Shown: in pieces, positions 8,479 through 17,262 of the stretch | Numbering within the stretch: position 1 is the stretch's first letter | Layout: every line of letters begins with the position of its first letter | Assembly: GCF_000717875.1 (NCBI RefSeq) | Contig: NZ_JOCT01000021.1 | Span: forward strand, 124,001 to 188,000 | Source of the DNA: Streptomyces sp. NRRL S-455 | GTDB taxonomy: Bacteria > Actinomycetota > Actinomycetes > Streptomycetales > Streptomycetaceae | Length of the DNA: 64,000 bases | Direction: 5' to 3' | The notes under the pieces: generated by a model | The model's input: the letters and a program-made list of their open reading frames with translations, nothing else | What the model was told of the DNA's origin: nothing | Databases searched by the model: none | Made by a program: the position numbers and the translations under genes

Positions 8479-8580
8479 GGATGCTCCTTGACGACGCAGC
8501 ACGGCGCGCTGGAGCGCCGGCTGTGTGTGCGGGGGACGGTGAAGTCGTCGGCGCCCGCCGGTGGCGGGCAGGCCGAGCTC

Positions 8581-8607
8581 GGTGATGTGAGGGGGACTCA
8601 CATCACC
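8581..8607. promoter_or_regulatory. 11-bp inverted repeat upstream of the rRNA methyltransferase
   Basis: GGTGATGTGAG (8581-8591) and its exact complement (8597-8607) flank a 5-base loop, about 100 bases before the methyltransferase start. It could be a dyad operator or an attenuator hairpin in the leader RNA. The gap between TGTGA and TCACA is seven bases, not the six of a classical Crp site. Confidence 0.45.
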
Positions 8608-8673
8608 GTGCTCACCGCGGTGTCAGAGGAAGCAGTGCGGGATGCCGGTGCATGCCAATGCCATACGGCAAGG

Positions 8674-9153
8674 CTACCGGCCGCCGCCGGACGGCTGGTC
8701 CGTGGCCGGGCGGGTTTTCGAGGCATCCGGGCGGATCGCGGTGGGGACGGCCGACGGGAGGTGGGGGGAGGGCGTCGGGGTCGTGGCGCCGCCGGTGTCC
8801 TGTGCGGTGGGTGTCGGAGCCTCGGACGCGGGAACGGGCGCGGAGGGGGACGGAGAAGGGGAGGGGGGCGGCGGGGCCGTTGTCCTGGACGGTGGAGCCA
8901 TCGGGACCGTCGGGGAGGCAGGGGGCTCCGGGGCCGTGAGGCGCAGCGGGAGGGCGATGAGGGCGGCCGTGGCGCAGAGCAGACCCGTCCCGGCCGCGGT
9001 GCGCAGCAGGCGGCGGCGGGCCGACCTGCGGCGGATCGCCTCGTAGTGGCCGGGGGGCGCGCTCAGGTAGTCCGGCGAGGAGGGGCGCAGGATCACGGCG
9101 AGCGGGTCGTCGGGGCCGAACTCCGGCCCGTCGTCGTCAAGGCGTGTGGTCAA
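8674..9153 (-). CDS. proline-rich single-pass membrane protein, last gene of the sortase/sigma unit
   Basis: 159 residues. A short cytoplasmic part (residues 1-50, ending in a basic RRRSARRRLLR) leads into one membrane helix (TAAGTGLLCATAALIALPLRL). The rest is an outside tail made almost only of Pro, Thr, Ser and Ala, a probable wall-spanning stalk. It starts at a TTG with GAGGAG five bases upstream and overlaps the end of the sigma-factor gene by 17 bases. This is the usual place for a membrane partner of an ECF sigma factor, but the recognised zinc anti-sigma motif (HxxxCxxC) is absent, so calling it an anti-sigma factor is inference from position only. Confidence 0.7.
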   Translation of the reverse strand: MTTRLDDDGPEFGPDDPLAVILRPSSPDYLSAPPGHYEAIRRRSARRRLLRTAAGTGLLCATAALIALPLRLTAPEPPASPTVPMAPPSRTTAPPPPSPSPSPSAPVPASEAPTPTAQDTGGATTPTPSPHLPSAVPTAIRPDASKTRPATDQPSGGGR

Positions 9154-9628
9154 GGCTTCTCCTCAGATGGACGCGGAGCAGTTCCCGGGCCGCGTGCAGG
9201 TCGGCCTTGACGGTTCCTTCCTTGCGTCCGGTCAGTACCGACACCTCCCGGATCGGCATGTCAGCGTAGTAGTGCAGGAGGAGCGGGACGCGGAGTCGTT
9301 CGGGGAGCGACTGCACGAGCAGGCGCACCGACGGGTCGGCCTGTTCGGGGTGGGGGCGTATCGCGGCTTCCGAGGTGACGCGGTGCATGGCCCGGCGCTC
9401 GCGCTCCAGTTTGCGCCAGTGGTCGCGCACGAGGTTGGCCGCGGTGACGTAGAGGAAGCCGCGCGGCTCCGCCACGGACGTCCAGCGGGCCCAGAGCCGG
9501 GTGAACGCCTCCGAGGCGATCTCGTGGGCCGTCTCGTCGTCGTCGACGAGACGGCGGCACCAGCCGGCGAGGCGCGGGTAGAGGGCGGCGAACAGCTCGG
9601 ACGCGGCCTTCTCGCGGGACCGTTTCAA
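9137..9628 (-). CDS. ECF-type RNA polymerase sigma factor
   Basis: 163 residues with sigma-2 (FAALYPRLAGWCRRLVDDDETAHEIASEAFTRLWARW, the core-binding helix) and sigma-4 (SLPERLRVPLLLHYYADMPIREVSVLTGRKEGTVKADLHAARELL, the helix-turn-helix that reads the -35 element). Length and domain content are those of SigE-like ECF factors. It starts at a TTG that overlaps the sortase stop as TTGA, so translation is coupled. It lies inside a four-gene overlapping unit with a sortase and its surface substrate, so it probably controls that unit or other wall-protein genes. The target promoters cannot be read from the window. Confidence 0.9.
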   Translation of the reverse strand: MKRSREKAASELFAALYPRLAGWCRRLVDDDETAHEIASEAFTRLWARWTSVAEPRGFLYVTAANLVRDHWRKLERERRAMHRVTSEAAIRPHPEQADPSVRLLVQSLPERLRVPLLLHYYADMPIREVSVLTGRKEGTVKADLHAARELLRVHLRRSLDHTP

Positions 9629-10242
9629 CGCTCTCCAGGGGTGGGGGACTCGGTGCCGCCCTGCGCGGCGAACACGATCACGTTGTCCGCGTATTCGTCG
9701 CCGGTCCGCACACCGCCGCAGGTGATCAACCGCAGCTCCGGGCGGTTCACGTTCCCGTAGACGTCGTCCGCCGGGAACTCGGTTTTCGGGACCGTGCGTA
9801 CGGCCGTGACGGCGAACTCCGCCGCCGTGCCGTTCTCCAGGCGCGCCACGATCCGCTGGCCCCGGCGCAGCCGGGCGAGGTGCCGGAAGACACCGTCGCC
9901 GTACGGGCCGACCGTGACATGGCCGAGGATCACCGACGGGCCGGTCCGGCCGGGCGTCGGCGAGTGGTGGTACCAGCCCGCCCGGTCATGGGCCGTCACC
10001 GGCGGTACCTCCACCGTGCCGTCCGGCGCCAGGCCCAGCCGGATGACCGGGGTGTCGACGCCGATCGCGGGGATCAGCAGCCGGACCGGCACCGAACTCG
10101 CCGGGCGACGCCTCCGTCCGGCCGGGACCGGCGGCGGTGGGGTCCGGGAGGCGTGCTCGTCCGTCGTGCTCCCACCGCCGCAGGCCGCCAGCAGGGGCGT
10201 CAGGGCCGCGGCCGTGAACGCGCGCCTGGAGAACGCGGTCAT
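9625..10242 (-). CDS. class F sortase
   Basis: 205 residues. An N-terminal signal with LAACGGG suggests a lipid-modified or membrane-tethered protein, followed by a Pro/Arg-rich linker and a sortase beta-barrel. Catalytic landmarks are visible: His in SVILGHVTVG and Cys in LRLITCGGVR (the TLxTC equivalent), with the family's C-terminal DEYADNVIVFA. The small domain without the class A-D extras, and GHV/TCGG spacing, match the actinobacterial class F group. It cleaves a sorting signal and joins the protein to the cell wall. The neighbouring 10239-10646 gene, overlapping by ATGA, encodes a protein with a sorting-signal-like tail and is the obvious candidate substrate. Confidence 0.9.
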   Translation of the reverse strand: MTAFSRRAFTAAALTPLLAACGGGSTTDEHASRTPPPPVPAGRRRRPASSVPVRLLIPAIGVDTPVIRLGLAPDGTVEVPPVTAHDRAGWYHHSPTPGRTGPSVILGHVTVGPYGDGVFRHLARLRRGQRIVARLENGTAAEFAVTAVRTVPKTEFPADDVYGNVNRPELRLITCGGVRTGDEYADNVIVFAAQGGTESPTPGER

Positions 10243-10646
10243 GCCCCGGGCGCCCGGCGGCGGCGTACGACGAAGACCGTGCCGCCGCCGAGGGCGAGCA
10301 CCGCGGCGGCGCCCGCGCCGATCGCCGTGCCGCTGGTGGCGGAGCCCGCGGACGCCGACGTCACGCCGGTGTCGGGCGCGCCGCTCGGCCGGACGGCGAC
10401 CTGGTCCTCGGCCGGTGCCTTGGTCGGCTCGGCGCTCGGCACCGGAGTGGCGGGCTCGGCACTCGGCACCGGACTGGCCGCCTCGTCACCGGCCGTCGGT
10501 ACGGCGCTCTCCGCCGGCTGGGCGGTGGGGGCGTCGGTCGCCGGGACCGGGGTCGGGGCCGTGGTGCCGCCGGCGAACGCGGGGCCCGCGCCCATCAGTA
10601 CGGCGGTGCCCGCGAGGGCCAGGACACTGAGGACGGTTCGGCGCAT
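10239..10646 (-). CDS. sortase-anchored, Pro/Ala/Thr-rich surface protein
   Basis: 135 residues. Signal peptide MRRTVLSVLALAGTAVLMGAGPAFA, then a low-complexity stalk of Pro/Thr/Ala/Glu with imperfect repeats (SAEPATPVP, SAEPTKAP), then a cell-wall sorting signal: pentapeptide-like APDTG in PSGAPDTGV, a hydrophobic stretch (AIGAGAAAVLALGGGTVFVV) and a basic tail RRRRAPGA. APDTG resembles LPxTG with Ala at the first position. It starts at an ATG with AAGGAG upstream and its stop overlaps the sortase start (ATGA). It is thus probably the dedicated substrate of that sortase. No binding or enzymatic domain is visible; the stalk may hold a surface charge or a spacer. Confidence 0.8.
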   Translation of the reverse strand: MRRTVLSVLALAGTAVLMGAGPAFAGGTTAPTPVPATDAPTAQPAESAVPTAGDEAASPVPSAEPATPVPSAEPTKAPAEDQVAVRPSGAPDTGVTSASAGSATSGTAIGAGAAAVLALGGGTVFVVRRRRAPGA

Positions 10647-10778
10647 GGGGTCGCTCTCCTTGGTCGGCCCCGCCTCGTGATCGGCGGGGTGCGGCGCCCG
10701 GTGCCGGCGGCCGGGCGGTGAGTTCGTGCGGAGAGACGAGGCGGCCACCCGGCAGGTTGTAAAGAGAAGGCAAAGTCC

Positions 10779-11435
10779 TCAGGGGCCTTCGGTGGGGGCC
10801 GGCCTGCGCAACAGCCCGCGTTCCATCGCCACCACCACGGCCCTCGTGCGGTCGTTGACGTCGAGCTTGGCGAACAGGCGGAGCAGGTGCGTCTTCACCG
10901 TGGCCTCGGCGATGACGAGGCGGCGGCCGATCTCGGCGTTGGTGAGGCCGTCCGCGACCGCGTTCAGGACATCCGCCTCGCGGGCCGTGAGCGGAATCCG
11001 CTCGGGCCGGCGCATCCGGGCGACGAGCCGCTCGGCCACCCGGGGCGCCAGTACCGTCTCCCCGCGGGCCGCGGCATGGATCGCGTCGGCGAGCTGCTCA
11101 CGGGTGGTGTCCTTCAGGAGATAGCCGATCGCCCCGGCCTCCACCGCGCGCTCGATCTCCGCGTCCGTGTCGTACGTGGTGAGGATCAGCACCCGGGTGC
11201 GGGGGAAGCGGGTCACGATCTCGGTCGTCGTGGCCACTCCGTCCAGCACGGGCATCCGCAGGTCGACCAGGGCGACATCGGGCCGGTGACGCTCGACGAG
11301 GTCCAGGGCCGCGCGGCCGTCGCCGGCCTCGCCGACGATCTCGATGCCGGTGCCGGAGGCGAGGAGAGCCACCACTCCGGCCCGCATGACCGTGTGATCG
11401 TCCACGACGATGATGCGCAGGGGTCCCTTCGTCAT
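10779..11435 (-). CDS. NarL/LuxR-family response regulator
   Basis: 218 residues. Receiver domain first (residues 1-120): acidic pocket VVDDH, phospho-acceptor Asp in DVALVDLRMP, Thr in ILTTYD and Lys in YLLKDTT. A LuxR-type helix-turn-helix follows at about 150-205 (LTAREADVLNAVADGLTNAEIGRRLVIAEATVKTHLLRLF). It overlaps the kinase gene upstream by four bases (ATGA), so the two are a two-component pair, and the MMPL exporter gene precedes them in the same transcription unit. The likely job is to adjust expression of the exporter or of envelope genes when the kinase senses membrane stress; the signal is unknown. Confidence 0.93.
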   Translation of the reverse strand: MTKGPLRIIVVDDHTVMRAGVVALLASGTGIEIVGEAGDGRAALDLVERHRPDVALVDLRMPVLDGVATTTEIVTRFPRTRVLILTTYDTDAEIERAVEAGAIGYLLKDTTREQLADAIHAAARGETVLAPRVAERLVARMRRPERIPLTAREADVLNAVADGLTNAEIGRRLVIAEATVKTHLLRLFAKLDVNDRTRAVVVAMERGLLRRPAPTEGP

Positions 11436-12622
11436 GCCGCAGCCCCCAGGGGTACCAGCGCCAGCACCCGCGTCCCGTCGCCCAGCGAACTCGTCACCGT
11501 CAGCCTCCCGCCCAGCTCCGCGAGTCGTTTGCGCATGCCGTCCAGACCGAAGCCCGACGACTCCTCCACCAGGAAACCCGTCCCGTCATCGGTGATCTCG
11601 AGCTCCATCCCGTACGGCTGCCGGGCCAGGACCACGCCCACCGTGGAGGCACGGGCGTGCTTGCGGACGTTGGCGAGGGACTCCTGGGTGCAGCGCAGCA
11701 GCGCGATCCGGGTCTGCTGGTCGCACTCCAGGTCCTCCAGTTCGGCGTCGACGGTGAGGCCGGTGTCCTCGGCGAAACGGTCCAGGATGCGGCGGAGGGT
11801 CTGGGCCACCGAACCGGCCACGGCCTGGCCCGGACGCCGGCCCGAGCCGACCAGCTCCCGCGCCTCGGCGAGGTTCTCCCGTGCGGTGGACTCGATCGAC
11901 CGCAACTGCTGGGCGCTGCGGGCCGGATCTGAGTCGAGCCCCGCCCGGGCCGCCTCGGCGAGCACGACGATCGAGGCGAAGCCCTGCGCGAGGGTGTCGT
12001 GGATGTCCCGCGCCATCCGCTCCCGCTCGTCCGCCGCGCCCTGACGCTGGTGCGCCTCGGTCAACTCGGCCTGGGTCTGCTCCAGTTCACTGATCAGCCG
12101 GGCCCGTTCGGCGCTCTGCGCGACCACCGAGTGCGTCCACAGGCCGATCAGCGCCCCCACGGCGACGACGAGCAGCGTGGACACGAGCGTCTCGGTGAAG
12201 AACTCCACCGTCCAGCCGTCCTCCCGCAGCACGCTCCCGGCCAGGGTCGCGGCCGTGGCGAGCCCCAGGAACACCAGCGAGGCCCTCGGCGTCCGCCCGA
12301 ACATCCAGTAGTGCGGCAGCGTCACCATGAACAGGCCCGCGTAGTTGGCGCGCAGATACGCCAGCCCTCCCAGGGCCACCACCAGCACCGACAGGTAGAC
12401 GTGCGGCCGTACGACGGGGTTGGCGGGGAAGCGGTCGAGGACCGCGTAGCACAGCACCACGCCGCCCAGCAGAACCAGCGCCGCGTACTTGCTCCCGCCG
12501 GGCCGGTCGATGGCGACCAGCCCGACGGCCATCACGGCGAACAGCAGCCAGCACACCGCGTTCCAGCGGCGCAGCGAGACGGCCCAGAAGGCGTCGGCGG
12601 TGGACCCGGCGAGAGCGGTCAT
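11432..12622 (-). CDS. sensor histidine kinase (HisKA_3 type), partner of the 10779-11435 regulator
   Basis: 396 residues from the ATG at 12622, five bases past the exporter stop. Five or six membrane helices fill residues 15-165 (WNAVCWLLFAVMAVGLVAI, YAALVLLGGVVLCYAVL, HVYLSVLVVALGGLAYL and others). Then a coiled linker and the dimerisation/phospho-acceptor region RMARDIHDTLAQGFASIVVL (His in DIHD), and an HATPase_c domain with N-box TQESLANVRKHA and G-box DDGTGF. There is almost no extracellular loop, so sensing is probably within the membrane. No good ribosome site is seen, which fits translational coupling to the upstream exporter gene. Confidence 0.9.
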   Translation of the reverse strand: MTALAGSTADAFWAVSLRRWNAVCWLLFAVMAVGLVAIDRPGGSKYAALVLLGGVVLCYAVLDRFPANPVVRPHVYLSVLVVALGGLAYLRANYAGLFMVTLPHYWMFGRTPRASLVFLGLATAATLAGSVLREDGWTVEFFTETLVSTLLVVAVGALIGLWTHSVVAQSAERARLISELEQTQAELTEAHQRQGAADERERMARDIHDTLAQGFASIVVLAEAARAGLDSDPARSAQQLRSIESTARENLAEARELVGSGRRPGQAVAGSVAQTLRRILDRFAEDTGLTVDAELEDLECDQQTRIALLRCTQESLANVRKHARASTVGVVLARQPYGMELEITDDGTGFLVEESSGFGLDGMRKRLAELGGRLTVTSSLGDGTRVLALVPLGAAA

Positions 12623-12627
12623 AGCGG

Positions 12628-14835
12628 TCAACGTACGTCGACCGCCGGGCGGGAGGGGCTCCTTTTCCCGGGGTCGGCCGCCGTCGTCCGCCGCAGCGCT
12701 CGCGAGGGCCACCAACTCGCCTCGCCCAGCAGCAGCATCGCCGCCGGCAGCACCAGGGCCCGGACCACGAACGCGTCGATCAGCACGGCCGCCGCCAGGA
12801 CGAAGCCGATCTGCTTCATCTCGATGATGTGCAGGAAGACGAAGCCGGCGAACACGGTCGTCATCACGACGGCGGCGCTGGTCACCACGCTCGCCGAGGA
12901 CCGGATCCCGTCCAGCACGGCCTGCCGGGTGGGCACGCCCGCGAGCACCGCCTCCCGGATCCGGCTCACCACGAACACCTGGTAGTCCATCGACAGCCCG
13001 AAGAGGATCACGAAGAGGAACAGCGGCACCCGCGAACCGATCGACCCGGTGGAGTCGAAGCCCAGCAGGCCTTCGGCCCAGGTCCCCTGGAACACCAGCA
13101 CCAGCAGCCCGAGTGCCGCCGCCGCGGACAGCAGGTTCAGCACGACGCCGAGCAGCCCGAGCACCACCGAACGGAAGGCGTACACCGTCATCCCGAACGT
13201 CACCAGCAGCAACGCCACGAGCACCAGCGGCAGTTTGGCGTTCTGATGGGCGGGATAGTCCGTGTAGCGGGCGACGTCACCGCTCACGCCGTACTCGGCA
13301 CCGGCGATCCGGCCGACGGTGGCGGGCAGGAAGTCGTCCCGCAGCCGGTCCAGGGAGTCGTACGCCTCGTCGGAGTTGCCGAGGTGGGGCACCTTCAGTT
13401 CGAGAGTGCTGGTGCGGTCGTCGGCCGAGGTCCGCATCCGCGACGCCCCGGTGAACAGCGGATCGGCCTGCGCCCGCCGGACCACCTCCCGCAGCGCGGC
13501 GGTCACCTCCGCCGACCGTGAGGCGTCGGCCCGCACGACGACCTGGTGGGTCACCCGCTGCTCGGGGAACGCGTCGTTGAGCCGGTCGTACACCTGCATC
13601 GCGGGGATGTCGCGGGAGTGGGTGTCCCGGCTCATCTCGGTGATCTTCAGTCCGGCCAGCGGGACGACCAGTGCCAGCAGTGCCACGACCGACACGCACA
13701 GGGTGGCCAGGGGGTGCCGGGCGGCGGGCCGCAGCAGCGCGCTCCACACCCGGCTGCCGCCGCCCTCGCCGCGCACCCGGTGTGCGGGCTTCCCGCGCTC
13801 CGCCCGCCGCAGCGCCCGGCGTTCCGCCCGCTGCCCCAGCTTCACCAGCAGCGCCGGCAGCGCGGTCAGGGAACTGGCCACCGCGACCAGCACGACCACG
13901 ATGGTGCCGGTCGCGAGGGAGGAGAAGATCACGTCGGAGGCGAGGTACAGCGTCGCCGTGGAGGCGACCACCGCGAGCCCGGAGACCACGACCGCCCGGC
14001 CCGAGGTCGCCGCGGCCAGCTCCACGAGGGCCTCGGAGGAGAGCCGGCCGCCGGAGCGGGCCCGTTCCTCCCGCTCACGCTTGAGGTAGAAGAGCGTGTA
14101 GTCGACGCCGACCGCGAGACCGATCATCAGGATGACGTTGGTGCCGACCCCGGCGTCGGGCGTCAGGTGCGAGACGACCATCGACAGCCCGACCGCGGCG
14201 GCGATCGACGACAGTGCCAGCAGCAACGGCACCGCGGCCATGGTCACCGAGCCGAACACCACCAGCAGCGTGAGCAGGGTGACGGGAAGGGTGATCGCTT
14301 CGGACAGCGCCAGGTCGTCACTGCGCTGCTTGTCGACTCCCTTGCTGACGGAAGGGCTTCCGGTCTCCTCCAGCAGCAGATCCGGGTGGCTCTTCTGTAC
14401 CGCTGCGGTCTGTGCCAGCAGCGCGTCGACCTTGTCCTTGGCGTCCCGCTCCTCGCCCTTCAGCGCCACCTCGACCATCAGGATCCGCCGGTCCTCGGAC
14501 AGCAACGGGTCGGCCACGCCCGCCACTTCAGGCAGGCGCCGCATCCGCTCGGTCAGCTCCTCGGCGGCAGCTCGGGCGGTGCCCTGGTCCAGGGCACCGC
14601 CCGAACGGGAGGAGATCAGCACCTGCTCGGCGGATCTGCGCTCCAGATTCCCCTCGGCCGCGAGGGCCTCGGCCCGGCCTGCCTCACCGACCCGGTAGTC
14701 CGCCGTCTTCGCACTGTTCACGCCGACAGCACTGCCGGCGCCCAGACACAGCACCACGAACACCAGCCAGCCGGCGATCGCCCGCCAGGGGTGCCGCGCG
14801 CTCTGGCGTGCCACCCGCACAGATAATGAAGTCAT
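12628..14835 (-). CDS. MMPL-family (RND-type) membrane exporter
   Basis: 735 residues with about 12 membrane helices. Two halves each hold a large outside loop after the first helix and a cluster of helices. The MMPL signature Asp-Tyr pairs are present in both: LAVGVDYTLFYLKRERE in the first half and LFGLSMDYQVFVVSRIRE in the second, which are part of the proton relay. MMPL proteins in actinobacteria export lipids, siderophores or drugs. The ATG at 14833-14835 gives a good start; a TTG two codons upstream is possible. It heads an operon with a sensor kinase and regulator. A hairpin at 14890-14917 separates it from the next gene upstream. Confidence 0.92.
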   Translation of the reverse strand: MTSLSVRVARQSARHPWRAIAGWLVFVVLCLGAGSAVGVNSAKTADYRVGEAGRAEALAAEGNLERRSAEQVLISSRSGGALDQGTARAAAEELTERMRRLPEVAGVADPLLSEDRRILMVEVALKGEERDAKDKVDALLAQTAAVQKSHPDLLLEETGSPSVSKGVDKQRSDDLALSEAITLPVTLLTLLVVFGSVTMAAVPLLLALSSIAAAVGLSMVVSHLTPDAGVGTNVILMIGLAVGVDYTLFYLKREREERARSGGRLSSEALVELAAATSGRAVVVSGLAVVASTATLYLASDVIFSSLATGTIVVVLVAVASSLTALPALLVKLGQRAERRALRRAERGKPAHRVRGEGGGSRVWSALLRPAARHPLATLCVSVVALLALVVPLAGLKITEMSRDTHSRDIPAMQVYDRLNDAFPEQRVTHQVVVRADASRSAEVTAALREVVRRAQADPLFTGASRMRTSADDRTSTLELKVPHLGNSDEAYDSLDRLRDDFLPATVGRIAGAEYGVSGDVARYTDYPAHQNAKLPLVLVALLLVTFGMTVYAFRSVVLGLLGVVLNLLSAAAALGLLVLVFQGTWAEGLLGFDSTGSIGSRVPLFLFVILFGLSMDYQVFVVSRIREAVLAGVPTRQAVLDGIRSSASVVTSAAVVMTTVFAGFVFLHIIEMKQIGFVLAAAVLIDAFVVRALVLPAAMLLLGEASWWPSRALRRTTAADPGKRSPSRPAVDVR

Positions 14836-14889
14836 GCCCAAAAGCGTTGCTGAGCAGGGCAGTTGTCGGACAGAGGCACTCGGTTGAAC

Positions 14890-14917
14890 CTGCCGTCCAC
14901 CGTTCGGTGGACGGCAG
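14890..14917 (-). terminator. hairpin terminator after the tripeptidyl aminopeptidase-like gene
   Basis: A perfect 12-bp stem, CTGCCGTCCACC (14890-14901) with its complement at 14906-14917, and a GTTC loop lies between the end of the peptidase gene (14950) and the start of the exporter gene. No T run follows, as is usual in this genus. Confidence 0.7.
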
Positions 14918-14949
14918 CCCTGGGGAGAACCCCACGCCTGGCGGGTGGT

Positions 14950-16602
14950 TCAGCGCATGTCGCCGAGGCGTTCGAGGCGGTCGCTGACGCCGTGGCGGAG
15001 TTCGCCGAGCGTCGTGCCGGGCGGGGCCACCTTCGGCGTGACGGTCGGCGGCTGGGTCTCGTCCGCGCAGGTCGTGCCGCGTGCGGGCACCTTCAGGTCC
15101 ACGAGGTAGCCCGTGACGGCGTCCGTCGCGCAGACGCTCCGCCCGAACGCGGTGTGTCCTTCGGCCTCGAAGGTGAGCAGCCGGCCGTTGTCCAGCTGCC
15201 GGGACAGGGCCACCGCGTCCCGGTACGGGGTGTCCGGGTCGCCGGTGGTGCCGAGGACCAGGATCGGCGCGGAGCCCTCGGCGCGGAAGGAGCCGTCGTA
15301 GCGGCTGGGCTTCTCGGCCGGCCACTGGGCGCAGGTGGTGGCGTGCTGGTGGTCGTAGAGCGGCGGACCGTAGGCGAGGGGCGGTCCGAGCAGCGGCGCC
15401 GCCTTGGCGAAGGAGGTCACCTTCCACTTCAGCAGGTGCGGGTTACGCGGGTAGTCCCGGTCGACGCACTCCACGACCACGTTCGGGTTGAGGAAGTCGT
15501 AGCTGGCGGCGGACGGCGGCCGGAGCAGGAAGGACGTGTTGTCGCGCTGCTGGGCCTTGTGCAGGGCCGCGCCGAGGGAGGGCCAGATGACCTTGCCCGC
15601 GTTGATGTTGAACAGGAGGCGGTAGACGAGGGTGTAGCCGTTCGCCTGACCGCCGTTCGCGGTCGGTACCGGGCCGGCGTCCAGGTCGGCCTTGAGCTTC
15701 TCGAACGCGCCCCGGGGGTCGCCGTCACCGAACCCGCAGGTGGCCTGGTCCGCCGCGCACCAGTCGAGGAACCGGCTCATCGCGCCGTCCAGCGCCAGGT
15801 ACTGGGACCGGTCGTAGGCGTAGGGCCGGTTCGCGTAGCGCTCCGGGTCGTACGCGCCGTCGAGCACCAGGGCGCGCACCCGGTCGGGGAACAGGGCGGC
15901 GTAGACGGTGCCTATGTAGCTGCCGAACGACCGGCCGTAGTAGGTGAGTTGGTCCTCCCCCAGGGCCTGACGCAGCAGGTCGATGTCGCGGGCGACGTAC
16001 TCGGTGCCCACGTACGGCAGCAGCTCGCCCGCCTTGTCCTGGCAGGCCTGGGCGAACGCGGCGGCCTGCCGCACGGCGGGCTCGTAGGCGTCCGGGCCGG
16101 GGACGCCCTTGGCGGCGGTGATGGCCTGGGTGTACGTCTGGTCGTCCCAGCACTCGACCTGCGAACTGCGCCCGACGCCGCGGACGTCGTACCCGAAGAC
16201 GTCGAAGGAGTCGCGCACGGCGGCCGGCAGGCCGGCGTAGTTGCCGCGTACGAAGTCCACGCCGGAGTTGCCGGGCCCGCCGGGCTGGAGGAAGAGGGTG
16301 CCCTTCTTCTTCGCCTGGTCCGGGGCCTTCTTGCGGATCACCGCGAGGGTGATGGTCCTGCCCTGCGGATCACGGTAGTCCAGCGGCACCTGGGCGTCGG
16401 CGCACTCGAACCCGCCCTGGCAGTCGGACCAGGACAGGGACGGCACGGGCGGCTGCCCCGTCTTCCCGTCCGGCTGGGTGGCCACCGCCGGTGCGGCGGT
16501 GCCGGCGACGGCGAAGGAGACGGCGGCGGCGAGGGCGATCCTCAGACGGCGTCTGCCCGCCCAGCCGCCGGACCGGCCTGGTCTGTGCTCTGGTGTGGTC
16601 AC
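14950..16602 (-). CDS. secreted alpha/beta-hydrolase, tripeptidyl aminopeptidase type
   Basis: 550 residues from a GTG with GAGGGGAACC upstream. Signal peptide RRLRIALAAAVSFAVAGTAAPAVA. The hydrolase fold carries FLQPGGPGNSG (oxyanion loop), FDVFGYDVRGVGRS, nucleophile Ser in YYGRSFGSYIGT, a lid region with several Cys, acid Asp in GTTGDPDTPY, and His in EGHTAFG within the C-terminal TAP-like domain. This is the architecture of Streptomyces tripeptidyl aminopeptidases (Tap/Slp family), which trim tripeptides from secreted proteins; some members instead act on small-molecule esters. It sits alone between two terminator-like regions. Confidence 0.9.
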   Translation of the reverse strand: MTTPEHRPGRSGGWAGRRRLRIALAAAVSFAVAGTAAPAVATQPDGKTGQPPVPSLSWSDCQGGFECADAQVPLDYRDPQGRTITLAVIRKKAPDQAKKKGTLFLQPGGPGNSGVDFVRGNYAGLPAAVRDSFDVFGYDVRGVGRSSQVECWDDQTYTQAITAAKGVPGPDAYEPAVRQAAAFAQACQDKAGELLPYVGTEYVARDIDLLRQALGEDQLTYYGRSFGSYIGTVYAALFPDRVRALVLDGAYDPERYANRPYAYDRSQYLALDGAMSRFLDWCAADQATCGFGDGDPRGAFEKLKADLDAGPVPTANGGQANGYTLVYRLLFNINAGKVIWPSLGAALHKAQQRDNTSFLLRPPSAASYDFLNPNVVVECVDRDYPRNPHLLKWKVTSFAKAAPLLGPPLAYGPPLYDHQHATTCAQWPAEKPSRYDGSFRAEGSAPILVLGTTGDPDTPYRDAVALSRQLDNGRLLTFEAEGHTAFGRSVCATDAVTGYLVDLKVPARGTTCADETQPPTVTPKVAPPGTTLGELRHGVSDRLERLGDMR

Positions 16603-16722
16603 TCGGGTTCCCCTCGGGCGCGTGCGCAGCGGCGCGTTGCCGGTGCGGACGAGTCGGTCGCTGACGCCGGCTCACTCGTGGAGAGAAGAGGGGAGGGGGT
16701 GGCCTTCCGGTTGCATCCCGGC

Positions 16723-17157
16723 TCAGTCGAGGCAGAACTCGTTGCCCTCGATGTCCTGCATCACGATGCACGACTCGTTGACGCCGTCGGCCAGCAGGGT
16801 GCGCACATGTGCCGCGCCGAGGGCGGCCAGTCGCGCGCGTTCGGCCTCCAGCGTGGCCAGGCGCTCCTCACCCACGAGTCCGGTGCCGGCCCGCACGCAG
16901 AGATGCACCCGGTTCTTGACGACCTTGCCTTCGGGGACGCGCTGGAACAGCAGCCGCGGTCCCGCACCTGAGGGATCGACGCAGGCGAACCACTTGCCCT
17001 GGTCCTCGGACGGCAGTGTGCGATCGAAATCGTCCCAGGAGCCGAACCCCTCCGGTGGCGGCGGTACGACGTACCCCAGCACCTCGCACCAGAAGCGAGC
17101 GAGGCGCTCGGGTTCCGCGCAGTCGAAGGTGACCTGGAACTGTTTGACCGATGCCAT
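16723..17157 (-). CDS. VOC-superfamily (glyoxalase-like) protein
   Basis: 144 residues beginning MASVKQFQVTFDCAEPERLARFW. It shows the paired beta-alpha-beta-beta-beta modules of the vicinal-oxygen-chelate fold in the glyoxalase_6 group: FWCEVLGY in the first module and NRVHLCVRAG ... DIEGNEFCLD in the second. Such proteins bind a metal or a small ligand and may be dioxygenases, isomerases or drug-binding resistance proteins; the substrate is not evident. It shares the EGNEFC ending with the second VOC gene at 24255-24638, so the two are likely paralogues. It is divergent from the hydrolase gene that follows. Confidence 0.85.
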   Translation of the reverse strand: MASVKQFQVTFDCAEPERLARFWCEVLGYVVPPPPEGFGSWDDFDRTLPSEDQGKWFACVDPSGAGPRLLFQRVPEGKVVKNRVHLCVRAGTGLVGEERLATLEAERARLAALGAAHVRTLLADGVNESCIVMQDIEGNEFCLD

Positions 17158-17262
17158 CGGGTCACCGTAGCAACGGGGTATTCGCTGCTCAATTCCCTTT
17201 TTACATGCACTGGTTGGAGAGAAAATGACCTTTGGGAGTCCTTGTCGGACTAGGGTCTGAGG

